This document shows positions 6,973 to 14,449 of a stretch of 25,794 nt of DNA, in pieces; position 1 is the stretch's first letter, and every line of letters begins with the position of its first letter. The position numbers and the translations under genes were made by a program. This DNA is from Nitrospira sp. UBA5698 (GTDB lineage Bacteria; Nitrospirota; Nitrospiria; Nitrospirales; Nitrospiraceae), in assembly GCA_002420115.1 (NCBI GenBank), contig DIHK01000020.1, positions 60,345 through 86,138 of the forward strand, written 5' to 3'. The notes under the pieces were generated by a model that did not search any database, had not been told where the DNA came from, and saw only the letters and a program-made list of their open reading frames with translations.

Positions 6973-7101
6973 GTGGCAATGACCAATGAGGAAACGCGGA
7001 AGGCAATCATTCGTCGGAGGGATCTTCAAGCAGTGCCGACAGCCGTCGGTGATGTCTGCATGACGAAGCAGCAGGTCCTATTGTCTGGAGGAGTGACATG
7101 A
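6973..7101 (+). CDS. Small ORF translationally coupled to USP gene
   Basis: A 42-codon frame starting with GTG at 6973 (an in-frame ATG lies at 6979). GGGAGGAGA at 6955-6963 is a strong ribosome binding site at good distance from the GTG. The stop codon overlaps the first ATG of the universal stress gene (ATGA), which suggests translational coupling. The peptide is charged ('NEETRKAIIRRRD' near the start) and has no membrane segment; no family is recognised. Support comes from the ribosome binding site and the overlap, not from similarity. Confidence 0.45.
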   Translation: MAMTNEETRKAIIRRRDLQAVPTAVGDVCMTKQQVLLSGGVT

Positions 7102-7949
7102 CAATGAAGGTTGTGGTGGGGATCGATGGGTCGAAATATTCCGAATGGGCGCTGGATTGGGTGGGGAAGATTCCCTTTCGGTCTGCCCCTCGGGTGACGG
7201 CGATCCATTCCGTCGATCTCAATTCCGCCCGGGTACCGGCTCTCACCTATCCATCCGTCAGCGGGTATGAACCTGATATCGGGGAGGCGATTCATCTGTT
7301 GGAAAGCCGAGCACAGCAGGTGGAACTCGGCACGAAGAAACGGATGACTGAGCTGAGATTGACCGGTTCCGTCCGCGTGGAACAAGGACCGATCGCACAG
7401 GCGCTGTTGAAGCATGCAGGAAATACCGCGCTGATTGTGGTGGGGAGTCGAGGCTTGGACGCCCTTGACCGGCTCATGTTGGGGAGTGTATCGACCGCCG
7501 TGACGCTCCATGCCACGACTCCGGTCCTGATCGTCAAGGAGCCGCCTCACACTCCTCGGCGGATCTTGTTTGCAACAGACGGATCTGTCTCATCAGGGAA
7601 GGCTCTTCAGTTTCTGCTCAAACGATTCACGGCTACGGCCGACGGCAAGCCCCTTGTGATTCTCTTGGTGCATGTCATGCCGTTCTTGCGGTATACGGCG
7701 GTGAAAGAGGCGGGAGAACAGTTGTTGGCTCAGGAGGCCACCAAACTGGAAAAGGTCGGGTACCGGGTCAGGCAATTCCCCCGGGTTGGACCGGCAGCAG
7801 AAGAAATCATGAAGATCGTGAATCTCGAACAGCCGGATTTGATTGTGACAGGCGCAAAAGGGCGGAGTGCCGTCGCGCGTTTCCTTCAAGGCAGCGTCTC
7901 GTTGAAACTTGTCCAGCAACCAGCTTGCTCAGTCCTTGTCGTCAGGTAA
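7098..7949 (+). CDS. Universal stress protein, two tandem UspA domains
   Basis: Two UspA domains fill the 283 residues: the first from 'MKVVVGIDGSKYSEWAL' to about 148, the second from 'RRILFATDGSVSSGKAL' to the end. Each keeps the ATP-binding signature G-x2-G-x9-G-(S/T): 'GSRGLDALDRLMLGS' and 'GAKGRSAVARFLQGS'. Such tandem proteins act as cytoplasmic stress-response factors, often binding ATP. Two ATGs (7098 and 7104) compete; GGAGGAG at 7087-7093 is better spaced for 7104, but 7098 overlaps the preceding small ORF. A strong hairpin lies 39 bases after the stop. The specific stress is not shown by the sequence. Confidence 0.92.
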   Translation: MTMKVVVGIDGSKYSEWALDWVGKIPFRSAPRVTAIHSVDLNSARVPALTYPSVSGYEPDIGEAIHLLESRAQQVELGTKKRMTELRLTGSVRVEQGPIAQALLKHAGNTALIVVGSRGLDALDRLMLGSVSTAVTLHATTPVLIVKEPPHTPRRILFATDGSVSSGKALQFLLKRFTATADGKPLVILLVHVMPFLRYTAVKEAGEQLLAQEATKLEKVGYRVRQFPRVGPAAEEIMKIVNLEQPDLIVTGAKGRSAVARFLQGSVSLKLVQQPACSVLVVR

Positions 7950-7988
7950 GCCTGAAACGCTGCTCACGCGCACCCGTACCATGGAGAA

Positions 7989-8019
7989 ATGTGCTCGTTC
8001 CTCGACGGAACGAGCACAT
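7989..8019 (+). terminator. Perfect 13-bp stem-loop downstream of USP gene
   Basis: ATGTGCTCGTTCC (7989-8001) and GGAACGAGCACAT (8007-8019) are perfect complements around the loop TCGAC. The position, 39 bases after the stop, fits transcription termination or 3'-end protection. Only a weak T-rich stretch (CCCTTGTT) follows, so termination by itself is not certain. Confidence 0.6.
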
Positions 8020-8159
8020 CACCCTTGTTGGGACTTCGACCGATCCAGGACCGTACCCGCACTCTGCCGCAACGCCACCAAGAAACGACTCACCCTTGGT
8101 GACAAGCTTACTGCACAAGGTATTGTACAGTTCTCTCAAGATAACCAGGACGTGATTTG

Positions 8160-8240
8160 CTATGCACTTTTCTTGTAGACGACAAGGCCTCCAATTAAGA
8201 TGGCAAGCATGACCACGCCGAACAATAAGAGACTGTCCAT
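8160..8240 (-). CDS. 26-aa single-span membrane peptide
   Basis: The minus strand encodes a 26-residue peptide beginning MDSLLLFGVV and ending VVYKKSA. A continuous hydrophobic helix (residues 4-21, with a GG pair) is followed by a short basic tail, so the C-terminus should lie in the cytoplasm. A near-perfect ribosome binding site, AAAGGAGGAG, lies four to five bases before the ATG. Tiny one-helix proteins of this design are known as subunits of membrane complexes (KdpF, CydX), but no such complex is adjacent, and I cannot assign a family. It is the only credible gene in this otherwise empty stretch. Confidence 0.6.
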   Translation of the reverse strand: MDSLLLFGVVMLAILIGGLVVYKKSA

Positions 8241-8436
8241 AACTCCTCCTTTTGATGAATGAAATACCAGGTTTCCCGGGGCACATATGACAAACGATGT
8301 CTGCTTCAGACACTGATTTCAGGAGCATCCATCCGCTGCACGTTCGTATGAGCACACAAGGTCTCGTCAGCCTGCATGACAATGCAGCAACTATTATGCT
8401 CACCTGAAAATCTCGTAAAGATAGAGGGAATGGGCC
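8241..8436. other. Upstream region of the membrane peptide gene
   Basis: No gene is seen. The region should contain the minus-strand promoter of the 26-aa peptide, but I find no clear -35/-10 pair. Confidence 0.3.
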
Positions 8437-8544
8437 ATGGAAGATGAGATAGCACGGGTTACTGGGGAGAATATCCTCAGAGTTGTCTACTCTCTTGCAC
8501 ACACAGTGGCCTTTGATGGCCGTCGATCACTAAAGTCTCGATGA
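8437..8544 (+). CDS. Doubtful 35-codon ORF
   Basis: ATG at 8437 opens 35 codons ending at 8544, 20 bases before the convergent GST gene ends. AGAGGG lies eight bases upstream. The peptide starts MEDEIARVTGENIL, which could form an amphipathic helix. Nothing else supports it, and it may be chance. Confidence 0.22.
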   Translation: MEDEIARVTGENILRVVYSLAHTVAFDGRRSLKSR

Positions 8545-8564
8545 GAATTTTGGCAGGTAAGAAA

Positions 8565-9512
8565 CTAGCCGGTTAAACGTTCCCGCCCATGGGCAGCGGT
8601 AAGGTCCTGATCGGGACCGATCGGAACGATGCGGGTCGGATTGATGTCGTCATGTGTGACGTAGTAGTGCCGCTTGATATGGTCGAAATTCACGGTTTCG
8701 GCAATGCCGTCTGTTTGGTAGAGATCTTTGAGATATCCGAAGAGGTTTGGGTAGTCGAGAATTCGCCGGACATTGCACTTGAAATGTCCGTGGTAGACCG
8801 CATCAAACCGAATCAGCGTGACGAAGAGCCGCCAGTCGGTCTCCACACATTCCGGCCCGAAGAGATAGCGGCGGGTGGCGAGGCGTGCGTCCAGTTGATC
8901 CAGTGCCGTAAACAGTCGCCGTGCCGCTCGTTCGTAGGCGTGCTGTGATGTGGCGAATCCCGCTCGATACACGCCATCGTTCACATTCTCGTAGATAAAG
9001 CTGTTCAGTTCGTCGATCTCTTGTCGGAGCCCGTCCGGATACAAGTCGATCGGACTTTGGGTGAACCGGTTGAATTCACCGTTGAAGATTCTCATCAGGT
9101 CATCGTCGGAATTGGTGACAATGCGTTTGGTGACAGAGTCCCACAGCACCGGGACCGTAAATCGTCCGATGTAGTGCGGGTCGGTCGCCTTATAGGCCTC
9201 ACTCAGAAATGAAAATCCATTGATGGGATCCGGGGAGTGCCCAGGACCTTCATGAAACGCCCATCCGCGCTCATCACGAATCGGATCCACGACGGTCATT
9301 CCGATCACGGACTCGAGCTGCTTCAGCTTGCGAACGATGATCGTCCGATGGGCCCAGGGGCAGGCCCATGATACATAAAGATGATATCGACCTGCAGCGG
9401 CCGGATAGCCGGAGCCGCCATCGGCTGTGACCCAGTTGCGGAACGAATCTGCCTGGCGTCGAAATTCTCCCATAGGCGATTGTTCATTTGGGAATTGGGG
9501 TTGGACTTCCAT
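8565..9512 (-). CDS. Glutathionyl-hydroquinone reductase-like GST (Xi class)
   Basis: A 315-residue member of the YqjG/Ecm4 group, which reduces glutathionyl-hydroquinones to the free hydroquinone using glutathione. The signature 'SWACPWAHR' is at residues 48-56 with the catalytic cysteine at 51. The N-terminal thioredoxin-like part contains 'VPVLWDSVTKRIVTNSD' and the C-terminal helical domain ends with family-typical 'DYPNLFGYLKDLYQ' and 'INPTRIVPIGP'. Length matches the family. It is a single gene: the next minus-strand gene is far away and the efflux genes upstream run divergently. It starts at ATG 9512, with only a weak AAGGGA upstream. It is likely a cytoplasmic detoxification enzyme. 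Confidence 0.9.
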   Translation of the reverse strand: MEVQPQFPNEQSPMGEFRRQADSFRNWVTADGGSGYPAAAGRYHLYVSWACPWAHRTIIVRKLKQLESVIGMTVVDPIRDERGWAFHEGPGHSPDPINGFSFLSEAYKATDPHYIGRFTVPVLWDSVTKRIVTNSDDDLMRIFNGEFNRFTQSPIDLYPDGLRQEIDELNSFIYENVNDGVYRAGFATSQHAYERAARRLFTALDQLDARLATRRYLFGPECVETDWRLFVTLIRFDAVYHGHFKCNVRRILDYPNLFGYLKDLYQTDGIAETVNFDHIKRHYYVTHDDINPTRIVPIGPDQDLTAAHGRERLTG

Positions 9513-9721
9513 GCAGAGTTGATCCCTTTCGGAATCAGTATCTCACACTCACCGATCAATAGGCGCACAAACGGTTCCAATAGGAGCTGTTGCATTTTGC
9601 TACAGAGCCATCTTCGTACCGTGGCAATAAGCGACGAAAACAGAGCCATGCACCAGGAAAATCGCGTAATTGGAGGGCACGCCCCGTGCGAAGAGACTGA
9701 CGGGAGAGGCAGTGATCATTC

Positions 9722-10936
9722 ATGGGTAACAGCCACGTGCCGCTAGACAACGCCCGACATCTTGTACAAGCCTGTTCTCGCAGTCTGATGATCTGTGTTC
9801 TCCTCGCGGGAGGGGCGGCTTGTGAGAACAAGGCGACCGATACCACCCCTGTCGCGCAGAACCCGCCGTCTGCCGCATCACGGCTGTTGCATCTGACCGC
9901 GGAAGAGCTGTCCCGCATGCAGTTGGAGTTGTCGCCGGTGGCGCAAGGGGAGATCCTGTCGCATCGAGAATTTCCCGCCACCGTCCAAGCCAACCAAAAC
10001 GAATTAGCCGAGGTCACGGCCCTGATTCGTGGCCGGGTGGTCAAGGTACATGTCGATGTCGGGCAGGATGTGAAAAAAGGTACGCGCTTGGCGCTGCTCC
10101 ACAGCGTCGATCTCGGTATGGCGGAGGGTGAACATCTCAAAGCTGAGGCCAGGCTTGAGGAGGCCGAACGATCCCATGGGCGAGCCAGGGAGTTGTACGA
10201 GAACAAGGCCGTCAGCCTTGCTGAATTACAGCGACGTGAGGCAGCCATGAAAGCCGCCAGGGCCGAATCCCGTGAGACGAGGAACCGGTTGGAGCTGCTT
10301 GGTGTGCCTCAAGAAGAAATCGAGAGGCTGGATCGTGAGCATACGATCAAAGCCGACATGCCGTTGCGCGCGCCGTTCGATGGGCGGGTCATCACACGAA
10401 ACATCACGAAGGGAGAAGTGGTCGAAACGGATCAAACACTGTTCACTGTGGCCAACCTTACCGACGTATGGGTGATCGGTAACGTGCCCGAAAAGGATAT
10501 CCGATTCATCCGTAAGGACCAGCACGTCAACGTGGTTCTTGCGGCCTATCCCCATGCGATCTTCGGTGGAACCATCACTTATGTCGGAGATGTCCTTGAT
10601 CCGGCAACGCGCACGATGAGCCTGCGCGTCACCGTGTCAAACCCCGAGAGACTGTTGAAGCCGGAAATGTTTGCCGTCATCAGTGTGTACGTCACGTCGA
10701 GTTCTGATGCGCTGAGTGTCCCGCTTGCGGCTGTTCAAGACGGACCCGCAGGCAAGATGGTGTTCATTCAGCAGGAGGCCGGCACGTTCGAGGCTCGAAC
10801 GGTCAAGTTGGGCAATGAAGAGGGAGAGGTGGTCAGGATTCTGGAAGGGGTGAAGGCCGGTGAGCAGGTCGTGACGAAGGGCTCTTTCGCTCTCAAGTCT
10901 GAAATCGAACGGCACAAGATCGAGCCCACGCCATGA
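9722..10936 (+). CDS. RND efflux periplasmic adaptor (CzcB/CusB type)
   Basis: This 404-residue membrane-fusion protein links an inner-membrane RND pump to an outer-membrane channel. It shows a hydrophobic leader ending 'LLAGGAAC' (cysteine about residue 34, an imperfect lipobox), a lipoyl-like half-motif 'IRGRVVKVHVDVGQDVKKGTRL' (two parts), a long coiled-coil hairpin (about 135-215, rich in E, A, R), the second lipoyl half 'LRAPFDGRVI', and beta-barrel and membrane-proximal domains. No N-terminal His/Met-rich metal-binding segment is visible. An alternative start at 9787 would place the leader closer to the N-terminus. Its stop overlaps the pump's ATG (ATGA), so the two are coupled. No outer-membrane TolC-like partner is in the window. 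Confidence 0.9.
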   Translation: MGNSHVPLDNARHLVQACSRSLMICVLLAGGAACENKATDTTPVAQNPPSAASRLLHLTAEELSRMQLELSPVAQGEILSHREFPATVQANQNELAEVTALIRGRVVKVHVDVGQDVKKGTRLALLHSVDLGMAEGEHLKAEARLEEAERSHGRARELYENKAVSLAELQRREAAMKAARAESRETRNRLELLGVPQEEIERLDREHTIKADMPLRAPFDGRVITRNITKGEVVETDQTLFTVANLTDVWVIGNVPEKDIRFIRKDQHVNVVLAAYPHAIFGGTITYVGDVLDPATRTMSLRVTVSNPERLLKPEMFAVISVYVTSSSDALSVPLAAVQDGPAGKMVFIQQEAGTFEARTVKLGNEEGEVVRILEGVKAGEQVVTKGSFALKSEIERHKIEPTP

Positions 10937-13900
10937 TTGTTTCGCTTCTCGAATTCTCGTTGCGGCAGCGAATATTGGTGATTGGTCTGGCTGGCCTGTT
11001 GTCCGTCGTCGGCGTGATTGCCTTCGAGTCGATCCCGATTGATGCCTATCCCGACGTGACGAACATTCAGGTGCAGGTGCTGACCGAAGCGGCGGGTCTC
11101 TCGCCGGTTGAGGTTGAGCGTTTCATCACCTACCCACTTGAACTCCAGCTAACCGGGTTGCCTGGGCTGGCGGAGATTCGGTCTCTTTCCAAGTTTGCCC
11201 TCTCTCAAATCACCGTCGTGTTCAACGATCACGTGGATGTCTATTTTGCGCGGCAGTTGGTTCTTGAGCGGATCATGGCGGCTAAGGAGCGACTCCCGGA
11301 GGGACTTGAACCGGTGATGGCTCCCGTCACTACCGGGCTGGGCGAAGTCTTTCACTATTATGTTGAAGGCCCCTCAACCCCTCAACAAGCTCAGGACAGG
11401 CAGCTCAGCACAGGGCCTCATGCAGCGACCGATGCGATGGTCGACCAGACGGAGTTGACCGATCAGCGCACATTACAGGAATGGGTGCTGCGCCCCCAGC
11501 TGAAGAGTGTCCCTGGTGTGATCGATGTAAACGGGATGGGCGGGTTCGTCAAACAGTATCAGGTCGTGGTCGATCCAGCCAAGCTTCGCAAGTTCGACCT
11601 CACGCTCCACCAGATCTACGAAGCTGCGGTGAAGAATAACGCCAATGCCGGGGGCAATGTCCTGGAGCGGCATGCCGAGCGCTCAATCGTTCGAGGGCTC
11701 GGGCTGATCAGAACAGTGGGTGACATCGAATCCATCATCGTCAAAGAAGTCGCTGGTACGCCGGTGTTCGTACGGGATGTTGCAGAGGTCCGCATCGGCC
11801 ATGCCGTTCGCCATGGCGCAGTTGTTCTCAATGGGGAACGGGAGGTCGTGATCGGAACGGTGCTCATGCTTCGTGGAGGCAATGCTCGTCAGGTGGTTGA
11901 GGCGATCAAGACAAAGGTAGCGGATCTGCAGCAGGGCCATCTGCTCCCCGCAGGGACAAAACTGATCCCGTTCTATGACCGCATCGAACTGGTGAATGCC
12001 GCCATCAATACGGTCCGTGATGCGTTAATCGAGGGGATTGTGTTGGTCATGTTCGTCTTTTTTTTCTTTCTGGGCCATGTCCGCAGCGCCATCATTGTGA
12101 CGGTCACGTTGATCGTCACGCCCCTCGTTACCTTTATTGCCATGGAACGGTTTGGGCTCTCGGCCAACTTGATGACGCTCGGGGGACTGGCGATCGCCAT
12201 CGGCGAAATTGCCGACGGGTCACTGGTCGTCGTAGAAAACGCCTATCGACATCTCGCACAACACACCGGTGCTTCGGAGGAAAGCCGGCTCAGCGTGATT
12301 CTCCATGCGACCAAGGAAGTGGGGCGGCCGATCCTCTTTGGCATTCTCATCATCAGCGTCGTCTTCCTCCCGCTCATAACGTTGCAGGGTATGGAAGGCA
12401 AGATGTTTGCGCCGCTGGCCTACACACTGGTGATCGCACTAGTGGCCTCAATTTTTGTGACGTTGACGCTGTCACCGGTGCTAGCGTCTCTGTTTCTCCG
12501 GCGCGATCATCCACGGGAAACCGGTCTGACTGTCTGGATGAAACAACGCTATGTACCGGTGTTGCAATGGACACTCCGGCACCGACGTTTCGTCCTGGCT
12601 GGGTCGACGACGGTCGTGCTGTGTAGCCTCGGCCTTGTCCCCTTCGTTGGGCGGGAGTTCATTCCGCTTCTTGAGGAAGGAGCCCTGACGCCACAAGTTG
12701 TGAAGCTGCCGAGTGTCTCGCTGGCTGAGTCCATCGAGTTGGAGAAGCAGACCCAAAAGGCCATGTTGGAGTTTCCTGAAGTGAAGATGGCGGTGAGTCG
12801 AATCGGGCGAGCGGAAATTCCCTACCATCCAGAAGATCTCTATGAGAGCGATCCGATCGTGTCTCTGCACGACCGACGCACATGGACAACAGCGACCACT
12901 CAATCAGGATTGACGGACGCGATTCGGAAAAAGCTGGCCGAAATCCCCGGCATCTCCGTCCTCATGAGCCAGCCGATTCAGGAGCGAGTGGATGAGTTGA
13001 TCTCCGGCATCAGAACCCAATGCGCCATCAAGTTGTTCGGAGACGACCTCGATGTGCTCCGGGACAAGGCGCAAGAGATTGCGGCCTTGATGCAGCAAAT
13101 CAATGGCGTGAAGGATATCAAGGTCGAACAAGTCGCCGGGCAACCCTATGTGATCATCGACATTGATCGGCAAAAGATCGCCCGTTTCGGCATCAACGTC
13201 GCTGACGTGCAAGAGATCATCACGACCGCGATCGGCGGGAGAATGGCGACGCAGGTCTATGAAGGCGAGCGGCGGTTTGAGCTCACGCTGAGATTTCCGG
13301 AACCGTACCGGAATAGTGTGGCAGCCATCGGAGAAATCCGCGTGAAATCCGCCTCGGGTGCACTCATTCCCATGAGTGATCTGGCTAAAATTGAGATGCG
13401 CGAAGGCCCAGCTCGTATCAGTCGCGAGCAGGTCAGACGCCGCATCTACATCGGCTTCAACGTCGTGGGCCGGGATATCGGTGGTGTGGTGGATGAAGGG
13501 CGGGCGAAGCTCGCTGCCCAGCTCCGCTTGCCGGAAGGGTACAGCATTGTCTGGGGCGGTGCGTTCGAAAATATGGAACGGGCCAACGCTCGTTTGATGA
13601 TCGTCGTGCCTGTTACGCTGGGGCTCGTCTTTTTTCTCCTATATTGGGCATTCCATTCTTGGCGATACGCAACCTTGATCATTCTGAATCTTCCCTTCGC
13701 GTTGATCGGCGGGGTCGTGTCGCTGTGGCTCAGCGGACAGTATCTGAGTGTGCCGGCTTCGATCGGTTTCATCGAGCTGTTTGGACTGGCTGTCGGGAAC
13801 GGGATCGTATTGGTCTCCTATATCAACCAGCTCCGTCATGAGGGACAAACGATCGACGATGCGATCTTGGCCGGTTGTAGTCTTCGTCTCCGTCCGGTCG

Positions 13901-14106
13901 TGATGACGATGATGACGACGTTGCTCGGTCTGCTGCCGTTGGCGTTGGCGCAAGGGATTGGAGCTGAGGTGCAGCGGCCGCTCGCCAGCGTCGTGATCGG
14001 CGGACTCTTCACCTCGACGGCGTTGACGTTGGTGGTCCTGCCCGCGCTGTACAGCCTGTTTGCGGGGCGGGACGTGGGGAAAGAAGAGGCGCCGGAATGG
14101 GTGTGA
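10933..14106 (+). CDS. Heavy-metal RND efflux pump (CzcA/CusA family)
   Basis: The 1057-residue protein has the full RND plan: TM1 at residues 12-30, a large periplasmic loop, TM2-6 at about 340-520, a second loop and TM8-12 at about 870-1035. The opening 'FESIPIDAYPDVTNIQVQV' and 'YPLELQLTGLPGL' are diagnostic of the heavy-metal (HME) branch. The TM4 proton-relay motif reads 'AIGEIADGSLVVVENAYRHL' with Asp428 and Glu435; it lacks the first Asp of the CzcA 'DFG..VDG' form, so the transported metal cannot be assigned. Residues 147-172 are an insertion not expected in the family. It overlaps the adaptor gene by four bases and is followed by a long inverted repeat. Confidence 0.93.
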   Translation: MIVSLLEFSLRQRILVIGLAGLLSVVGVIAFESIPIDAYPDVTNIQVQVLTEAAGLSPVEVERFITYPLELQLTGLPGLAEIRSLSKFALSQITVVFNDHVDVYFARQLVLERIMAAKERLPEGLEPVMAPVTTGLGEVFHYYVEGPSTPQQAQDRQLSTGPHAATDAMVDQTELTDQRTLQEWVLRPQLKSVPGVIDVNGMGGFVKQYQVVVDPAKLRKFDLTLHQIYEAAVKNNANAGGNVLERHAERSIVRGLGLIRTVGDIESIIVKEVAGTPVFVRDVAEVRIGHAVRHGAVVLNGEREVVIGTVLMLRGGNARQVVEAIKTKVADLQQGHLLPAGTKLIPFYDRIELVNAAINTVRDALIEGIVLVMFVFFFFLGHVRSAIIVTVTLIVTPLVTFIAMERFGLSANLMTLGGLAIAIGEIADGSLVVVENAYRHLAQHTGASEESRLSVILHATKEVGRPILFGILIISVVFLPLITLQGMEGKMFAPLAYTLVIALVASIFVTLTLSPVLASLFLRRDHPRETGLTVWMKQRYVPVLQWTLRHRRFVLAGSTTVVLCSLGLVPFVGREFIPLLEEGALTPQVVKLPSVSLAESIELEKQTQKAMLEFPEVKMAVSRIGRAEIPYHPEDLYESDPIVSLHDRRTWTTATTQSGLTDAIRKKLAEIPGISVLMSQPIQERVDELISGIRTQCAIKLFGDDLDVLRDKAQEIAALMQQINGVKDIKVEQVAGQPYVIIDIDRQKIARFGINVADVQEIITTAIGGRMATQVYEGERRFELTLRFPEPYRNSVAAIGEIRVKSASGALIPMSDLAKIEMREGPARISREQVRRRIYIGFNVVGRDIGGVVDEGRAKLAAQLRLPEGYSIVWGGAFENMERANARLMIVVPVTLGLVFFLLYWAFHSWRYATLIILNLPFALIGGVVSLWLSGQYLSVPASIGFIELFGLAVGNGIVLVSYINQLRHEGQTIDDAILAGCSLRLRPVVMTMMTTLLGLLPLALAQGIGAEVQRPLASVVIGGLFTSTALTLVVLPALYSLFAGRDVGKEEAPEWV
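11371..11448 (+). repeat. In-frame REP-like insertion in the pump gene
   Basis: Between 'GEVFHYYVEG' and 'TELTDQRTLQEW', which normally follow closely in this family, lie 26 extra codons. The DNA contains CAACAAGCTCAGGACAGGC (11383-11401), a short sequence I know as a widespread intergenic palindromic repeat core in several bacterial groups, plus an adjacent CAACCCCTCAACAAG. The frame is kept open, giving a Gln/Ser/Thr/Ala-rich loop in the first periplasmic domain. Confidence 0.6.
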
Positions 14107-14113
14107 GGGGGGG

Positions 14114-14210
14114 GACGAGCGACATTGCCGATCCCTGCGCTCGCCGAGGCCGCACGATCAGAATGTGCTCCCTCGATGCGCGCGGTTGGGGATCGACAAT
14201 GTCGCTCGTC
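14114..14210. repeat. 97-bp inverted repeat after the pump gene
   Basis: Arms of 22 bases, 14114-14135 and 14189-14210, are complementary with a single mismatch (left arm starts GACGAGCGACATTG). They enclose 53 bases. The first arm begins eight bases after the pump's stop codon. No T-run follows the second arm. It can fold into a very stable RNA stem and may end or protect the efflux transcript; it also has the shape of a small dispersed repeat. Confidence 0.65.
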
Positions 14211-14449
14211 TGGAGAAGGAAAAGAAATGAAATGAATTCGGAATAACCATCGGGTCGTGCTTGTTCCATGCGGGTAGTCGAGGACCAAAGAGTCCCTCTG
14301 AGGAAAGAAACAGGAGTGCATCACAGTCAGGCACTAAACTTGTAGGTGGTTCTTGGTAAGTCTGTCGGGCCGGTCTAGGCCGAACACCGTCGCTGGCAGG
14401 CGAGGGCGAATCCACAGGGTAATTAGTTAGAACGGGGAGGGGGGCGTTT
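14211..14449. other. Leader region of the FGE-like gene
   Basis: No gene is seen. The last bases carry the purine-rich GGGGAGGGGGG that serves as ribosome binding site for the gene at 14450. The promoter should lie here but I cannot place it. Confidence 0.3.

Noticed and set aside
9556..10248. 230-codon minus-strand frame
   Set aside because: Antisense to the adaptor gene; Ser/Arg/Cys-rich with no motif or ribosome binding site.
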